Shown: piece by piece, positions 14,956 to 23,900 of the stretch | How positions within the stretch are numbered: position 1 is the stretch's first letter | Layout: each line of letters begins with the position of its first letter | Origin: Clostridium sp. | GTDB lineage: Bacteria > Bacillota > Clostridia > Lachnospirales > Lachnospiraceae | Direction of reading: 5' to 3' | DNA length: 25,316 bases | Assembly: GCA_023664325.1 (NCBI GenBank) | Contig: JAMPFS010000042.1 | Location: 1-25,316, forward strand | Made by a program: the position numbers and the translations under genes | Notes under the pieces: model-generated | Seen by the model: only the letters and a program-made list of their open reading frames with translations | Database searches by the model: none | What the model was told of the DNA's origin: nothing

Positions 14956-15264
14956 CTACCAGTCCTGTACCAGATTATACGGCCAGTTTTTCAGGCTGCC
15001 AATATCGTAGACATTGGTATAGCCGAGATGTATGAGCTTATCTGCCGCTTCTTCACTACGGTTTCCGCTGCGGCAGCAAAGAATCAAAACCTGGTTCTTA
15101 TCCGGCAGTTCCCGGAGACTTTTTGAGCCAATAGTCTCATTTGGAACATTAATTGCATCCTCAATATGCCCTGCATCAAATTCTTCCCTTGTCCTGACAT
15201 CCACGATTTGGCAATCCGGACTTGTCCGCATCATTTCAAGCGCTTCCTTTACTGATACCAACAT
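14956..15264 (-). CDS. Single-domain rhodanese-like protein
   Basis: The 102-aa cytosolic protein is one rhodanese domain: V-D-V-R-T-R-E-E-F-D-A-G-H-I (21-34), N-V-P-N-E-T-I, and the active-site loop C64-R-S-G-N-R-S. It should carry a persulfide sulfur on C64 and transfer it to thiol acceptors. GAGGGAG precedes the ATG by about six bases. It begins the cluster with the thioesterase and DUF3793 genes. TATACT lies about 50 bases upstream, but a matching -35 is unclear. Confidence 0.93.
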   Translation of the reverse strand: MLVSVKEALEMMRTSPDCQIVDVRTREEFDAGHIEDAINVPNETIGSKSLRELPDKNQVLILCCRSGNRSEEAADKLIHLGYTNVYDIGSLKNWPYNLVQDW

Positions 15265-15387
15265 GTTTACTCCCTCTTTTCTGTCATCATGTAACGGTTT
15301 GTGTTAGTATATGCCGTTTTATCAGTATTACTCCTGCCATTGAAGCTCCTTCTGCCAAATCCGGCATCACTTCACTGGTATTACATA

Positions 15388-15676
15388 TAGGCAGTTGCAA
15401 AACTCCTGATTTCCAAAATCTAGTTGTGCAATATCGACAATATCATAAGCAGGTGCTTTGGAGCCGTTGGTACTTGCAGTGAGTACTTGGCGAGGCTTTT
15501 TCGAGCCTAGTACGAATGCACACTTACACACTTAGCGAGGTACTTTCGAGCTTAGTGGGTATAGTGTTGCATTGCTTATGTACCACTACGAGCGACAAGC
15601 AGCGCAAGTGTGCCTGCGTTGATTTGTCGATATTGTACAACAAACGTCTTGAAAACCTGAGTTTCGCAATTGCCTA
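15388..15676. mobile_element. 289-bp MITE-like non-coding element with 53-bp inverted repeats
   Basis: The ends 15388-15440 and 15624-15676 are inverted copies, identical at 41 of 53 ungapped positions, including the outer TAGGCA and inner CAATATCGACAA. Flanking TA dinucleotides fit a TA target duplication as in IS630/Tc1-type MITEs. Nested inside are CATAAGCA/TGCTTATG (15444-15451 and 15573-15580) and two similar hairpins at 15484-15512 and 15529-15557. No reading frame is convincing. The rest of this 467-bp gap holds the rhodanese 5' region and a weak terminator of the cyclase gene. Mobility is inferred from structure alone. Confidence 0.6.
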
Positions 15677-15693
15677 GCATTACACAAACAAAG

Positions 15694-15720
15694 AAGAGGC
15701 AGATTGCTCCACCTCCTCCA
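15694..15720 (-). terminator. Weak terminator of the GGDEF gene
   Basis: AGGAGG and CCTCTT (minus strand, one G-T pair) enclose a loop and are followed by CTTTGTTTG, beginning about 12 bases past the stop codon at 15732. The T tract is interrupted. Confidence 0.4.
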
Positions 15721-15731
15721 TAACATATTCA

Positions 15732-18056
15732 TCAATCCACATTCGACTCCACAACTTTGGCAACTTCCCTGGTACGGAGCTTCTTTACTTCATAAAGCCG
15801 CTCATCCGCCACGGAAAGCGCCTGGGATAATGTCAAATCATCTGTCGGCTTCAGCAGATAGGCACCGGCAGATACCGTAACATTATACGGCTTATCGCTT
15901 TGCAGATTAAATGTTTTAAATTCATCATAAATCTGCTCCAAAATCTCCTGATCGCCATCTTCTCCCTTCATTGGCAGGACACAGGCAAACTCATCACCGC
16001 CAATTCGTCCAACCATGCCTTTCTTTCCGATGACCTTTACCAAAACATCGCCGATGGTCTTCAATGAAAAATCTCCTTCTTCATGTCCATAACAGTCATT
16101 GATAATCTTAAGGTTATTCATATCGACATAAGCGGTAAACACCACCTGGTTTTTCTTTTTACATGTTGCGCACATCTTTCCTGCTGCATCCTCAAAACCA
16201 CGGCGGTTTCGGATACCGGTAAGACCATCTGACTTTGAAAGCGTATCCAATGCAACATTATTCTCCCGCAGGGTTGCCATGCTCTCCTCAAGCTGTTCCT
16301 GAATCCGTTCATTATTCTTGAGCAGCTCTATCATTTTCACGGCGGCGCTCATCTGGTTACTCAAAAACTCACCATTCTCAAAAATACCGTCTGACAGGTC
16401 ACAAAGCAGGACACCATACAACATCTCATTAAAGAACAGTGGAATCAGCACAAGATTAAACGGTTCTTCGATTCCCAATACTGCCGGGTTAAAGATGTCT
16501 TTACATCTCATCTTCTGCTCAATGGCAGGAACGATCGTTACCTGCTCACCTTTTTGCCATGCCTTCAAATAAAGATACTCCGGCAGTGAAAACATTTCCC
16601 TCGTCAGATTCATAATGGGTTCCTCATAAGTGAAAATATATGCATTCTTAATTTGCAGCCAGTCAAGCCTTCCCAATAACAGTCCATAACTTTGGTCATT
16701 CCCACGCTCAAACTGCAGCATATCCCGCACAAACACTTTCAGGGAATTATTCATCTCAATCTCTTCCAGCATAGTGAAGCCTATGTGGTAATTCATGACA
16801 TGGGCAACTTTTTCATAAACCATTGCAAACAAACCACGCAGCTGGATTCTGCTTTTCTCCGGCATATGTTGAAGCTGAAGCTCCTCATAAACACGGTCAA
16901 ATACAGACAACATATTCTCCATGTCTGCATATTTGAGTGTGCTATGATTCAAAAATCCATCCAGATATGCCTCTACATCATCAAAATTAAGAGTGTTCTT
17001 CTCTCTATTCTGTCTCCAATGTTCCAGATAATCCATAAAATTTCGGAAAGATCCCTGAACCTGTGTCAGACGGCCATCCCAGTCATCATACTTGTAACGG
17101 TAAAAAACTTCCTCAAAATACCGGGATACCTGCCCGCTGATGCCCCGTTCCGACTCATTTGTTTTCAGATTACTCAATCTTGCAAAAGAATCCCGTCTGA
17201 TAAAACGGGTCGGCACAACAATATCGTCAATCTTCTCTCCGTTCAACAGTTTGATAATCTGGTTCATACAGCCCACACCGATTGCTGCTGCATCTGCCAT
17301 AACGGTAGATAAGGATGGGGCTGCCTGCTTTGCCCAATCCGTGTTATCATAGCCTAAGATAGAAATATCTTTCCCCGGCACTAATCCACGCTGCTCCATA
17401 ACTGAATAAAGACCCATTGCCGTGCCATCATTGACACAGAATATAGCCTGTAAATCGGGATTATCATCCAGAATCTTTTTCATTGGTTTCGTATCTAACT
17501 GACTAAGCACGCCTTCCACATAACGGCTTTCCACCCACTCAATGCCGTGTTTCTCAAGCACGGAACGGAATGTGCGCTTACGCTCACAGGCATCACTGTT
17601 ATCACACGGACCACCAATCATTCCAATCCGGTCAAAATGCAAACGCTCAATTAAATAATCCAGACCTTCTTTAATTCCGGTATAATTATCAAAATTAACA
17701 CTGGGATATCCATCCATCTTGGACGTTGCTAACACGCATGGAATCCCATCATATTGATGCATCAGTTCCTCCACACGCTTCGCAGTTGTCATGCAGCCGA
17801 TACAGCTTGCCGCCACAATAATTCCATCAACGGTTTCCTTTGTTGCATAGGACAAAATGGTACCGTGCTGATATTCATACATAAGATTCGGATCACCCTC
17901 GGTATTCCGCCCAATATACTTTCCCGGCAAAGTAACCAGATTGACACCCAGTTCTTCTGCCCTCTGTATCACACCTTTACATATTAATCTTGTAAAATCA
18001 TCCGTAATTCCACTGACTAATAATCCAATGGTCAATCTTTTTTCGTCGTTCTCCAT
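15732..18056 (-). CDS. LacI-type sensor / GGDEF diguanylate cyclase fusion
   Basis: The 774-aa protein has no signal peptide or membrane helix, so it is cytosolic. Residues about 5-305 form a LacI/GalR-like periplasmic-binding fold without the HTH (R-L-T-I-G-L-L-V-S-G start, DGIIVAAS, FDRIGMIGG, FCVNDGTAMGLYS, ISILGYDNTDW). Residues about 320-600 are a helical and GAF-like connector. The GGDEF domain has VDMNNLKIINDCYGHEEGD and an intact GGDEF at 686-690. It should make c-di-GMP from two GTP, controlled by a bound small molecule, probably a sugar-like ligand. The R-x-x-D inhibitory site is absent (G-K-K-G occupies that position). The start is the second ATG of ATGATTATG, seven bases after AAAGGA; upstream starts lack a site. 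Confidence 0.9.
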   Translation of the reverse strand: MENDEKRLTIGLLVSGITDDFTRLICKGVIQRAEELGVNLVTLPGKYIGRNTEGDPNLMYEYQHGTILSYATKETVDGIIVAASCIGCMTTAKRVEELMHQYDGIPCVLATSKMDGYPSVNFDNYTGIKEGLDYLIERLHFDRIGMIGGPCDNSDACERKRTFRSVLEKHGIEWVESRYVEGVLSQLDTKPMKKILDDNPDLQAIFCVNDGTAMGLYSVMEQRGLVPGKDISILGYDNTDWAKQAAPSLSTVMADAAAIGVGCMNQIIKLLNGEKIDDIVVPTRFIRRDSFARLSNLKTNESERGISGQVSRYFEEVFYRYKYDDWDGRLTQVQGSFRNFMDYLEHWRQNREKNTLNFDDVEAYLDGFLNHSTLKYADMENMLSVFDRVYEELQLQHMPEKSRIQLRGLFAMVYEKVAHVMNYHIGFTMLEEIEMNNSLKVFVRDMLQFERGNDQSYGLLLGRLDWLQIKNAYIFTYEEPIMNLTREMFSLPEYLYLKAWQKGEQVTIVPAIEQKMRCKDIFNPAVLGIEEPFNLVLIPLFFNEMLYGVLLCDLSDGIFENGEFLSNQMSAAVKMIELLKNNERIQEQLEESMATLRENNVALDTLSKSDGLTGIRNRRGFEDAAGKMCATCKKKNQVVFTAYVDMNNLKIINDCYGHEEGDFSLKTIGDVLVKVIGKKGMVGRIGGDEFACVLPMKGEDGDQEILEQIYDEFKTFNLQSDKPYNVTVSAGAYLLKPTDDLTLSQALSVADERLYEVKKLRTREVAKVVESNVD

Positions 18057-18101
18057 AATCATGTCCTTTGCATAATAAATATTTTTCAAATTTCTCAAAA
18101 T

Positions 18102-18129
18102 ATTATAACAATTATCATTATTATACCAA
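18102..18129 (-). promoter_or_regulatory. Promoter of the GGDEF gene
   Basis: TTGGTA (18124-18129), a 16-base spacer and TATAAT (18102-18107) on the minus strand, about 40 bases before the ribosome binding site. This is a vegetative-type promoter; no sigma-28 motif was found for this gene. Confidence 0.6.
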
Positions 18130-18188
18130 AGAACTATTCAATTTTCTATAATCCATCACTAAAATTTACAATTTGTTAAAAAATACCG

Positions 18189-20063
18189 TCATTTTATGCG
18201 CAAAGCCCTTGTTGCATTGATTACTGCAAGCACCATAACGCCTACATCCGCAAAAATCGCCAGCCACATATTGGCAATACCGAGTGCGCCAAGTAACAGG
18301 CAGATTCCCTTCACTGCCAACGCAAATACAATATTTTCCTTGACAATGCGAAGTGTCTTTCGGGAGATTACCATCGCCAGCGCAATCTTTGCCGGATCAT
18401 CATCCATCAGGACAATATCCGCTGCTTCAATGGCTGCATCCGAGCCCAATGCCCCCATGGCAATTCCAATATCTGCTCTCGATAGTACCGGTGCATCATT
18501 AATTCCATCTCCCACAAAGGCAAGACGTTCTTTTTCCGCCTTACTTTCGAGCAGGTTTTCAACCTCCGATACTTTATCTGCCGGCAAAAGCCCACTCTTA
18601 ACCATGTCTACGCCGATCTCTGCTGCCACTTTCTCTGCCGTTTTCTTCGTGTCTCCGGTCAGCATAACAATCTGTTTCATGCCATTTTTCTTAAGCTCCG
18701 AAACAGCCTGCTTTGATGTGTCCTTGACTACATCCGCAATCGTGATGCAGCCTGCGTACGCTCCATCCACTGCCACGTAGACAGCCGTTCCCTCATCATG
18801 CTCCTTAGTGATAACGGAACCTGTTTTGTTCATAAGCTTCGCATTTCCCGCTGCAACCTTCCTGCCGTTTACAAGCGCTGTCACACCATGACCGGCAATC
18901 TCTTCAATATCCGTCACCTGATTTAAGCTTAATTCCTTTCCATATGCCTTTTTCAGGCTTACACTGATCGGATGGCTGGATGCGCTTTCCGCATAGGCTG
19001 CATAATAAAGCAGCTGTTCTTTGTCAAATCCTTCTGCCGGAAAGATGCCATTTACCTCAAATACACCTTTTGTAAGGGTTCCTGTCTTGTCAAATACAAT
19101 ATATTTCGTTTCTGATAAACCCTCTAAATAATTGGAACCCTTGACAAGAATACCATTCTTGGATGCACAGCCGATTCCCCCAAAAAAGCTAAGCGGAATC
19201 GAAATCACAAGGGCGCACGGACAACTGATTACAAGGAACGTCAGCGCACGGATGATCCATTCTCCCCAATTGGCGGGATTTCCCATCAACAAGCTGACAA
19301 GCGGCGGCAAAACTGCTAACACGAGCGCGCTATAGCATACGGCAGGCGTATAGTACTTTGCAAATTTCGTAATAAAGTTCTCAGAACGTGACTTCTTCAT
19401 GCTGGAATTTTCCACTAAATCGAGTATCTTTGATACGGTGGATTCCCCAAACTCCTTTGTTGTCTGAATCTTAATCACGCCTGTCATATTGATGCAGCCG
19501 CTAATGACCTCGTCGCCACATACTGCCTGTCTTGGCACGCTCTCGCCGGTCAACGCACTGGTATTTAACATGGTGCTGCCCTCTGTAATGATGCCGTCAA
19601 TCGGCAGTCTTTCTCCGGGATTCACCACAATTTCCGTACCAACCTGAACTTCATCCGGATCCACCTGCTCCAATTTGCCATCTACTAAAACATTTGCATA
19701 ATCCGGACGGATATCCATCAGGGCTGCAATATTTTGCCGGCTCTTGCCCACAGCACAGCTTTGGAACAGCTCTCCAATCTGGTAAAACAGCATAACGGCT
19801 GCTCCCTCCTGAAATTCACCGAGCAGCATTGCCCCTACTGTCGCCACCGCCATCAGGAAATTCTCATCAAACACCTGCCTGTTTAAAATACCCTTGCCGG
19901 CTTTCTTTAATATGTCATACCCGATTATCAGGTACGGAATCATATAACATGCTGCCTCTATCCACACATTTGCCTCCCAGACTGAAAAAATAAGGGAAAT
20001 GGCAGCCAGCGCTATGACAGATATGATAATCCGGTATAATACTTTTTTCTGCTTTTTCGTCAT
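18189..20063 (-). CDS. P1B-type heavy-metal ATPase (Zn/Cd efflux class)
   Basis: The 624-aa integral membrane pump has no fused metal-binding domain. Visible motifs are the actuator T-G-E-S (172-175), transmembrane CPC (281-283), phosphorylation site DKTGTLT (D325), H-P at 364-365, and GDGINDAP (518-525). The last helices carry K585 and D606, as in the Zn/Cd/Pb class (ZntA/CadA) rather than the copper class. It exports divalent metal from the cytosol with ATP. The start is the ATG giving MTKKQKKV, after GGGAGTGAG; a start six codons earlier lacks a site. It follows the HMA and SmtB-like genes in one operon. Confidence 0.95.
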   Translation of the reverse strand: MTKKQKKVLYRIIISVIALAAISLIFSVWEANVWIEAACYMIPYLIIGYDILKKAGKGILNRQVFDENFLMAVATVGAMLLGEFQEGAAVMLFYQIGELFQSCAVGKSRQNIAALMDIRPDYANVLVDGKLEQVDPDEVQVGTEIVVNPGERLPIDGIITEGSTMLNTSALTGESVPRQAVCGDEVISGCINMTGVIKIQTTKEFGESTVSKILDLVENSSMKKSRSENFITKFAKYYTPAVCYSALVLAVLPPLVSLLMGNPANWGEWIIRALTFLVISCPCALVISIPLSFFGGIGCASKNGILVKGSNYLEGLSETKYIVFDKTGTLTKGVFEVNGIFPAEGFDKEQLLYYAAYAESASSHPISVSLKKAYGKELSLNQVTDIEEIAGHGVTALVNGRKVAAGNAKLMNKTGSVITKEHDEGTAVYVAVDGAYAGCITIADVVKDTSKQAVSELKKNGMKQIVMLTGDTKKTAEKVAAEIGVDMVKSGLLPADKVSEVENLLESKAEKERLAFVGDGINDAPVLSRADIGIAMGALGSDAAIEAADIVLMDDDPAKIALAMVISRKTLRIVKENIVFALAVKGICLLLGALGIANMWLAIFADVGVMVLAVINATRALRIK

Positions 20064-20148
20064 AATTCTCACTCCCGTCATTCGTATCGTGACACACTGT
20101 ATCCGTTAAAACCAACTACTCCTCATGGCTTTCCATAACTGCCCTTTT

Positions 20149-20367
20149 CTATAAGAAAATCTCGCAGTCATCCTCTACCTTCTTACAGTTCTTTACAACA
20201 TCCTGCATAACAGCGTCCACGTCTGCGCCGTCCTCAAACACAACCGTTAATTTTAAAGTCATAAAGCTTAACGTTGCATCCTTTACGCCTTTCGTTGCCT
20301 TTGCTGCTTCCTCCATCTTTGCTGCACAGTTTGCGCAGTCTACTTCTACCTTATACGTTTTCTTCAT
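20149..20367 (-). CDS. Free-standing HMA metal-binding protein
   Basis: The 72-aa ferredoxin-like HMA domain has the metal site D-C11-A-N-C14-A in the first loop, and a further Cys pair near the end (C57-type NC and C68-type DC). It probably delivers or buffers metal for the ATPase encoded 85 bases downstream, replacing the N-terminal domain that this ATPase lacks. The aspartate before the CxxC favours Zn/Cd over copper, as in ZntA-like domains. AAAGGAG precedes the ATG. It lies 30 bases after the ArsR-type regulator gene. Confidence 0.92.
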   Translation of the reverse strand: MKKTYKVEVDCANCAAKMEEAAKATKGVKDATLSFMTLKLTVVFEDGADVDAVMQDVVKNCKKVEDDCEIFL

Positions 20368-20397
20368 AATTCCTGTCTCCTTTCAAATCCTCTGTTC

Positions 20398-20754
20398 TTA
20401 CTCCTCAATATGTTCCATGCCCATATTTAAAATGGTACGCACGTGGTCATCATCTAATGCATAGAAAATAACCTTTCCTTCTCTCCGAAACTTCACCAGC
20501 TTGGCATCCTTTAACAGCTTAAGCTGATGGCTGACTGCCGATTGTCCAAGATTCAGCATCTGCGCGATATCTCCCACACAAAGCTCACTCTCAATTAAGG
20601 CATACAAAATGCGGATTCTCGTAGAATCTCCAAAGACCTTGAACAGTTCCGCCAAATCATATAAAACCTCTTCTTCCGGCTGCCGCTCCAACACACGCTT
20701 GACAACATCTTCATGTGCTGCTAAAAATTCATTCGGATTTTCGTTATTTGCCAT
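20398..20754 (-). CDS. ArsR/SmtB-family metal-sensing repressor
   Basis: The 118-aa winged-helix repressor contains L-F-K-V-F-G-D-S-T-R-I-R-I-L, E-L-C-V-G-D-I-A and S-A-V-S-H-Q-L-K-L-L. The first metal box is CVG, not the CVC of CadC/ArsR. The C-terminal helix has D-D-H, ten residues, then H-I-E-E, exactly the D-x-H-x10-H-x2-E alpha-5 zinc site of SmtB/CzrA. It should release DNA on binding Zn or Co. The start is the ATG giving MANNENPNEF, after AGAGGTGG; the longer frame would begin upstream of the promoter and is rejected. It controls the HMA and ATPase genes that follow. Confidence 0.95.
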   Translation of the reverse strand: MANNENPNEFLAAHEDVVKRVLERQPEEEVLYDLAELFKVFGDSTRIRILYALIESELCVGDIAQMLNLGQSAVSHQLKLLKDAKLVKFRREGKVIFYALDDDHVRTILNMGMEHIEE

Positions 20755-20780
20755 ATGACCACCTCTTATAATATTTTTAC

Positions 20781-20831
20781 ATATGTTCATCTGTACATAT
20801 ATTATTATATTCATATATTCATCTTTGTCAA
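20781..20831 (-). promoter_or_regulatory. Promoter and operator of the metal-efflux operon
   Basis: TTGACA (20826-20831), a 16-base spacer and TATAAT (20804-20809) form a near-perfect promoter. An inverted repeat ATATGT/ACATAT with eight bases between (20781-20800) covers the start site, and ATGAATATATGAAT repeats fill the spacer. This fits SmtB-family operators, which are AT-rich and overlap the promoter. Confidence 0.75.
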
Positions 20832-20899
20832 CCCCTATTTGGATTTTTTTATGGAAGCATATATGCATTTGGACTTTCCAAGAAATGAAAAATTCCCAT

Positions 20900-20936
20900 A
20901 AAAATAACAGCCAGAGAGTTTACTTGCTCTCCGGCT
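20900..20936 (-). terminator. Terminator of the large surface-protein gene
   Basis: AGCCGGAGAG and CTCTCTGGCT (minus strand, one G-T pair) close an eight-base loop and are followed by GTTATTTTTATG, 13 bases past the stop codon. Confidence 0.85.
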
Positions 20937-20948
20937 ATTATATCATAC

Positions 20949-23900
20949 TTATTTCTTTTTGATTTTAATTTTTATGGTTGCTTTCTTATTGGAACCATCC
21001 GTTGCTCTGGCTGTAATCGTCACGGTTTTGCCCTTGCCTGCCTTTTTCGCAGTCACAACGCCTTTGGAATTAACCGTTGCATACTTCTCATTACTTGAAC
21101 TCCATTTCAAGGTCTTATTGATGCCCTTAGAAGGAGAAACCGTCGCCTTAATCGTCACCTTTTTGCCCGGTTTTACGGATTTGCTCTTAGCGGACAATTT
21201 AATCTTCTTAACTGCATTTTTATAAATCTTAATTTTAAAGGTCGCTTTCTTTCCACTGCCATCCTGGGCAGCTGCTGTGATCGTTACCGTTTTTCCAGCC
21301 CCCGCCTTTTTCGCAGTAACCTTTCCGGCTGCTGTAACGGTTGCATATTTATTGTTGCTGGAACTCCACAAAACAGCCGTATTTAACGCATCTGCCGGTG
21401 CCACATCCGCCTTCAGCACAATGGATTTGCCTACAGCGAGCTTGGCAGTTCCGCCGCCAATCGTAATCTTATCTACCAGAATCGGCTTATAGGTTGCCGT
21501 CACCACAAGATTCTGCCTTACATTTGTAAAGCCTGTATCCCATCCCGTAAAGCGGTAACCTTTCCGTACCGGGTCTGTCGGCGCTTTGGCATTCTTGCCA
21601 AAATCAACCGTCTGCGGCTTGCCAATTACATTTCCGTTATAATCCTTAAACGTAACAATAAAGGAAGATGTCTTATAACCGCTAACTGCAATCTCATAAT
21701 CCTTCTTTATATCCGTGATGGTATAAATGCCATTTGCATCCGGCGTCATTCTCTGTCCATCAGCGGTGACCGCAATACCGCTCAAATCATATCCGGTATT
21801 CGCCTTAATCCGGAAGGAGAAGCTTCCACCATGCTTCACTGTCTTATTGCTTCCATTTACCAGTTCCACCGTATAAGCGGTACTCGCAGCTACATCGACA
21901 TTGTAAGTTTTACTTGTAGTGTCATTGCTTTCAGGCTCTGTCGCATAAAACACATTATCTCCCGGATACAATTTCACATCAAGCCACCGGTCACGGTCGG
22001 AATGTCCGCTGTCTTTATCCACGGAATAAGTATCTACAATGCCATTATGCTCATGCTTGATTTTGACGGAATCCGGATCGTATCCCTCCGCCACACCTAT
22101 GCTCAGTTCAAATATCCTGCCGCTTGCCAGATTTCTGACAGTTCTGCCACTCTTATTCTCCTCATAATCATAGGCATCGCCATAAAAAGCATTGGTACCC
22201 ACCGAAACCTTCTGCCCGTTCTTCATCTGAAGGTTTGCAGTATAAGCGGCACGGATATCGGCATCATAGGAGATGTCCGTCAGCTTGTAGGTTCTTGTCA
22301 ATCCATCTGCGCTGACCTCCTCTTCATGCTTTAACTCCCACCAGTCAATCGCCATATCATCAAAAGCTGTTTTCTTGTCGGCTGTCACCTGAAAATAGAA
22401 AACATCTGACTCCGGAATATAATATGTTTTACCTCCTGATATCTCCGTTGTATAGGATGCGCCATCCTTTGTAACAGGCGCAATGGAAAGATCCTCTCTT
22501 TCCGTTGACAGGGAAAGGTAACTCACATATGGGATAATCGGGCTGATATCCACCTCAAGCTTATAACATCCTGCCGGCATTGTATATTCTCCCAAATCCA
22601 CATTATCCTCATCATAGCTAAGTGATGTATATGGCGTGTTCTTCGAGTCAGACGCAGTAAATACGTTATTTCCACTGTTCTTTTTCAGGCGGTACAACTG
22701 ATACGAATCTCCGGTTTCCTCGTCATCCCCCCACGGAAATTCCAAAGAGAAATCGTATGTTTGATCTGTTGCCGCCTTATCGACGATTTTCGGCAAATTA
22801 AAAGATGCCAATAATGTACGTTGCTCTTCATCTTCCTTGTCGTAAATATTCCATACATGCCACAAATCATCCCACTCTACATAGCCTTCGCCGCCTTTTG
22901 TCACCACTTCCATTTCCTGTGTATCCGTTGTGATGAGAATTTCAATTGTATCTTGCAGATAGATCGGATAAGTATATGTTACCGTACCGTCATCATTTGT
23001 AACAACAAAATCCGCTTCCAATCTCCATATATAACCCTCTCCATCTTCATAAGTTCCCTTTTGCGATACCAGAGGACTAACCTCCGCAGAAGGCACGGTA
23101 ACATCAAACTGTACCCCTGTTCCATACTCGACATTGCGGTATGTTTTGTATGTATTTCCACTGTCAGGCTCGCCCTCCAATGAAATGTAACCACCCTTAT
23201 TATCATCCATCTGCAATTCACTAATCGTATATCTGTCTTTTGTGGAGGGAATTGGCAGATAGACATTGTACTTACACTTCTCCATTCCTTCATAATAGAT
23301 GGTGAGATCATCCTCTACATCTACCGTATAGACTGTCCTTTGGGTTCCATACCGATCCACGCTTACGTTCTCTTCTTTTGTAAATGAAACCTCCTGACCC
23401 GTGCTATCGACAATACTTCGTACTATTGCATGTTCTGAACTATACTCCTCCTTGTGCCATGCATCTATCCAAAACTTCAATTCTCCAACTTTTTGAAATC
23501 CGGTCGCTTTATCTTCACTTCCAAACAGGCGCAGAACGCCTGCAGATACTTCATCTGCACATTCACAATCAACATAATATTGATCACCCAATGCCAGAGT
23601 AAGAACACAGTCCTGTCGTATTGGTAAATCTGCCACATATGAGTCTCCGTCTTTCTCGAAAAGCAGCTCCTCCTCACGATCTAATAATGCCTTGAGCTTT
23701 GTTAAATCTACAGTCTCACTGGACAAAACCAACTCATAGGTATGCCCTTCTCTTGCTCCTATCCAAGTATACTCTTCTCCATTGACCCTATTAAGTGCAG
23801 TACCATTTTCATCCCTTATGATCATGGAAACGCCCTCAAATTCCTCGGCATCATAATCAAGCCGGATGCCATAAGATTCTTTTGAGTAAATACCCGTAAC

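Noticed and set aside
15299..15390. Open minus-strand stretch of about 30 codons reading ...SEVMPDLAEGASMAGVILIKR... before the rhodanese gene
   Set aside because: It looks faintly coding and might be a gene remnant cut by the 289-bp element, but it has no start signal, no recognisable family and no continuation on the other side.
15441..15623. Core of the 289-bp element as a CRISPR array or tRNA
   Set aside because: Only two related hairpin units with unequal spacing, no cas genes, and no cloverleaf or CCA-type end.
18196..18780. 194-aa plus-strand frame antisense to the metal ATPase
   Set aside because: Low-complexity Ser/Ala/Thr translation mirroring the ATPase coding strand; no own signals.
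20857..20866. Perfect 10-bp palindrome GCATATATGC upstream of the metal operon
   Set aside because: It lies upstream of the -35 and away from the better operator; short AT-rich palindromes are common by chance here.
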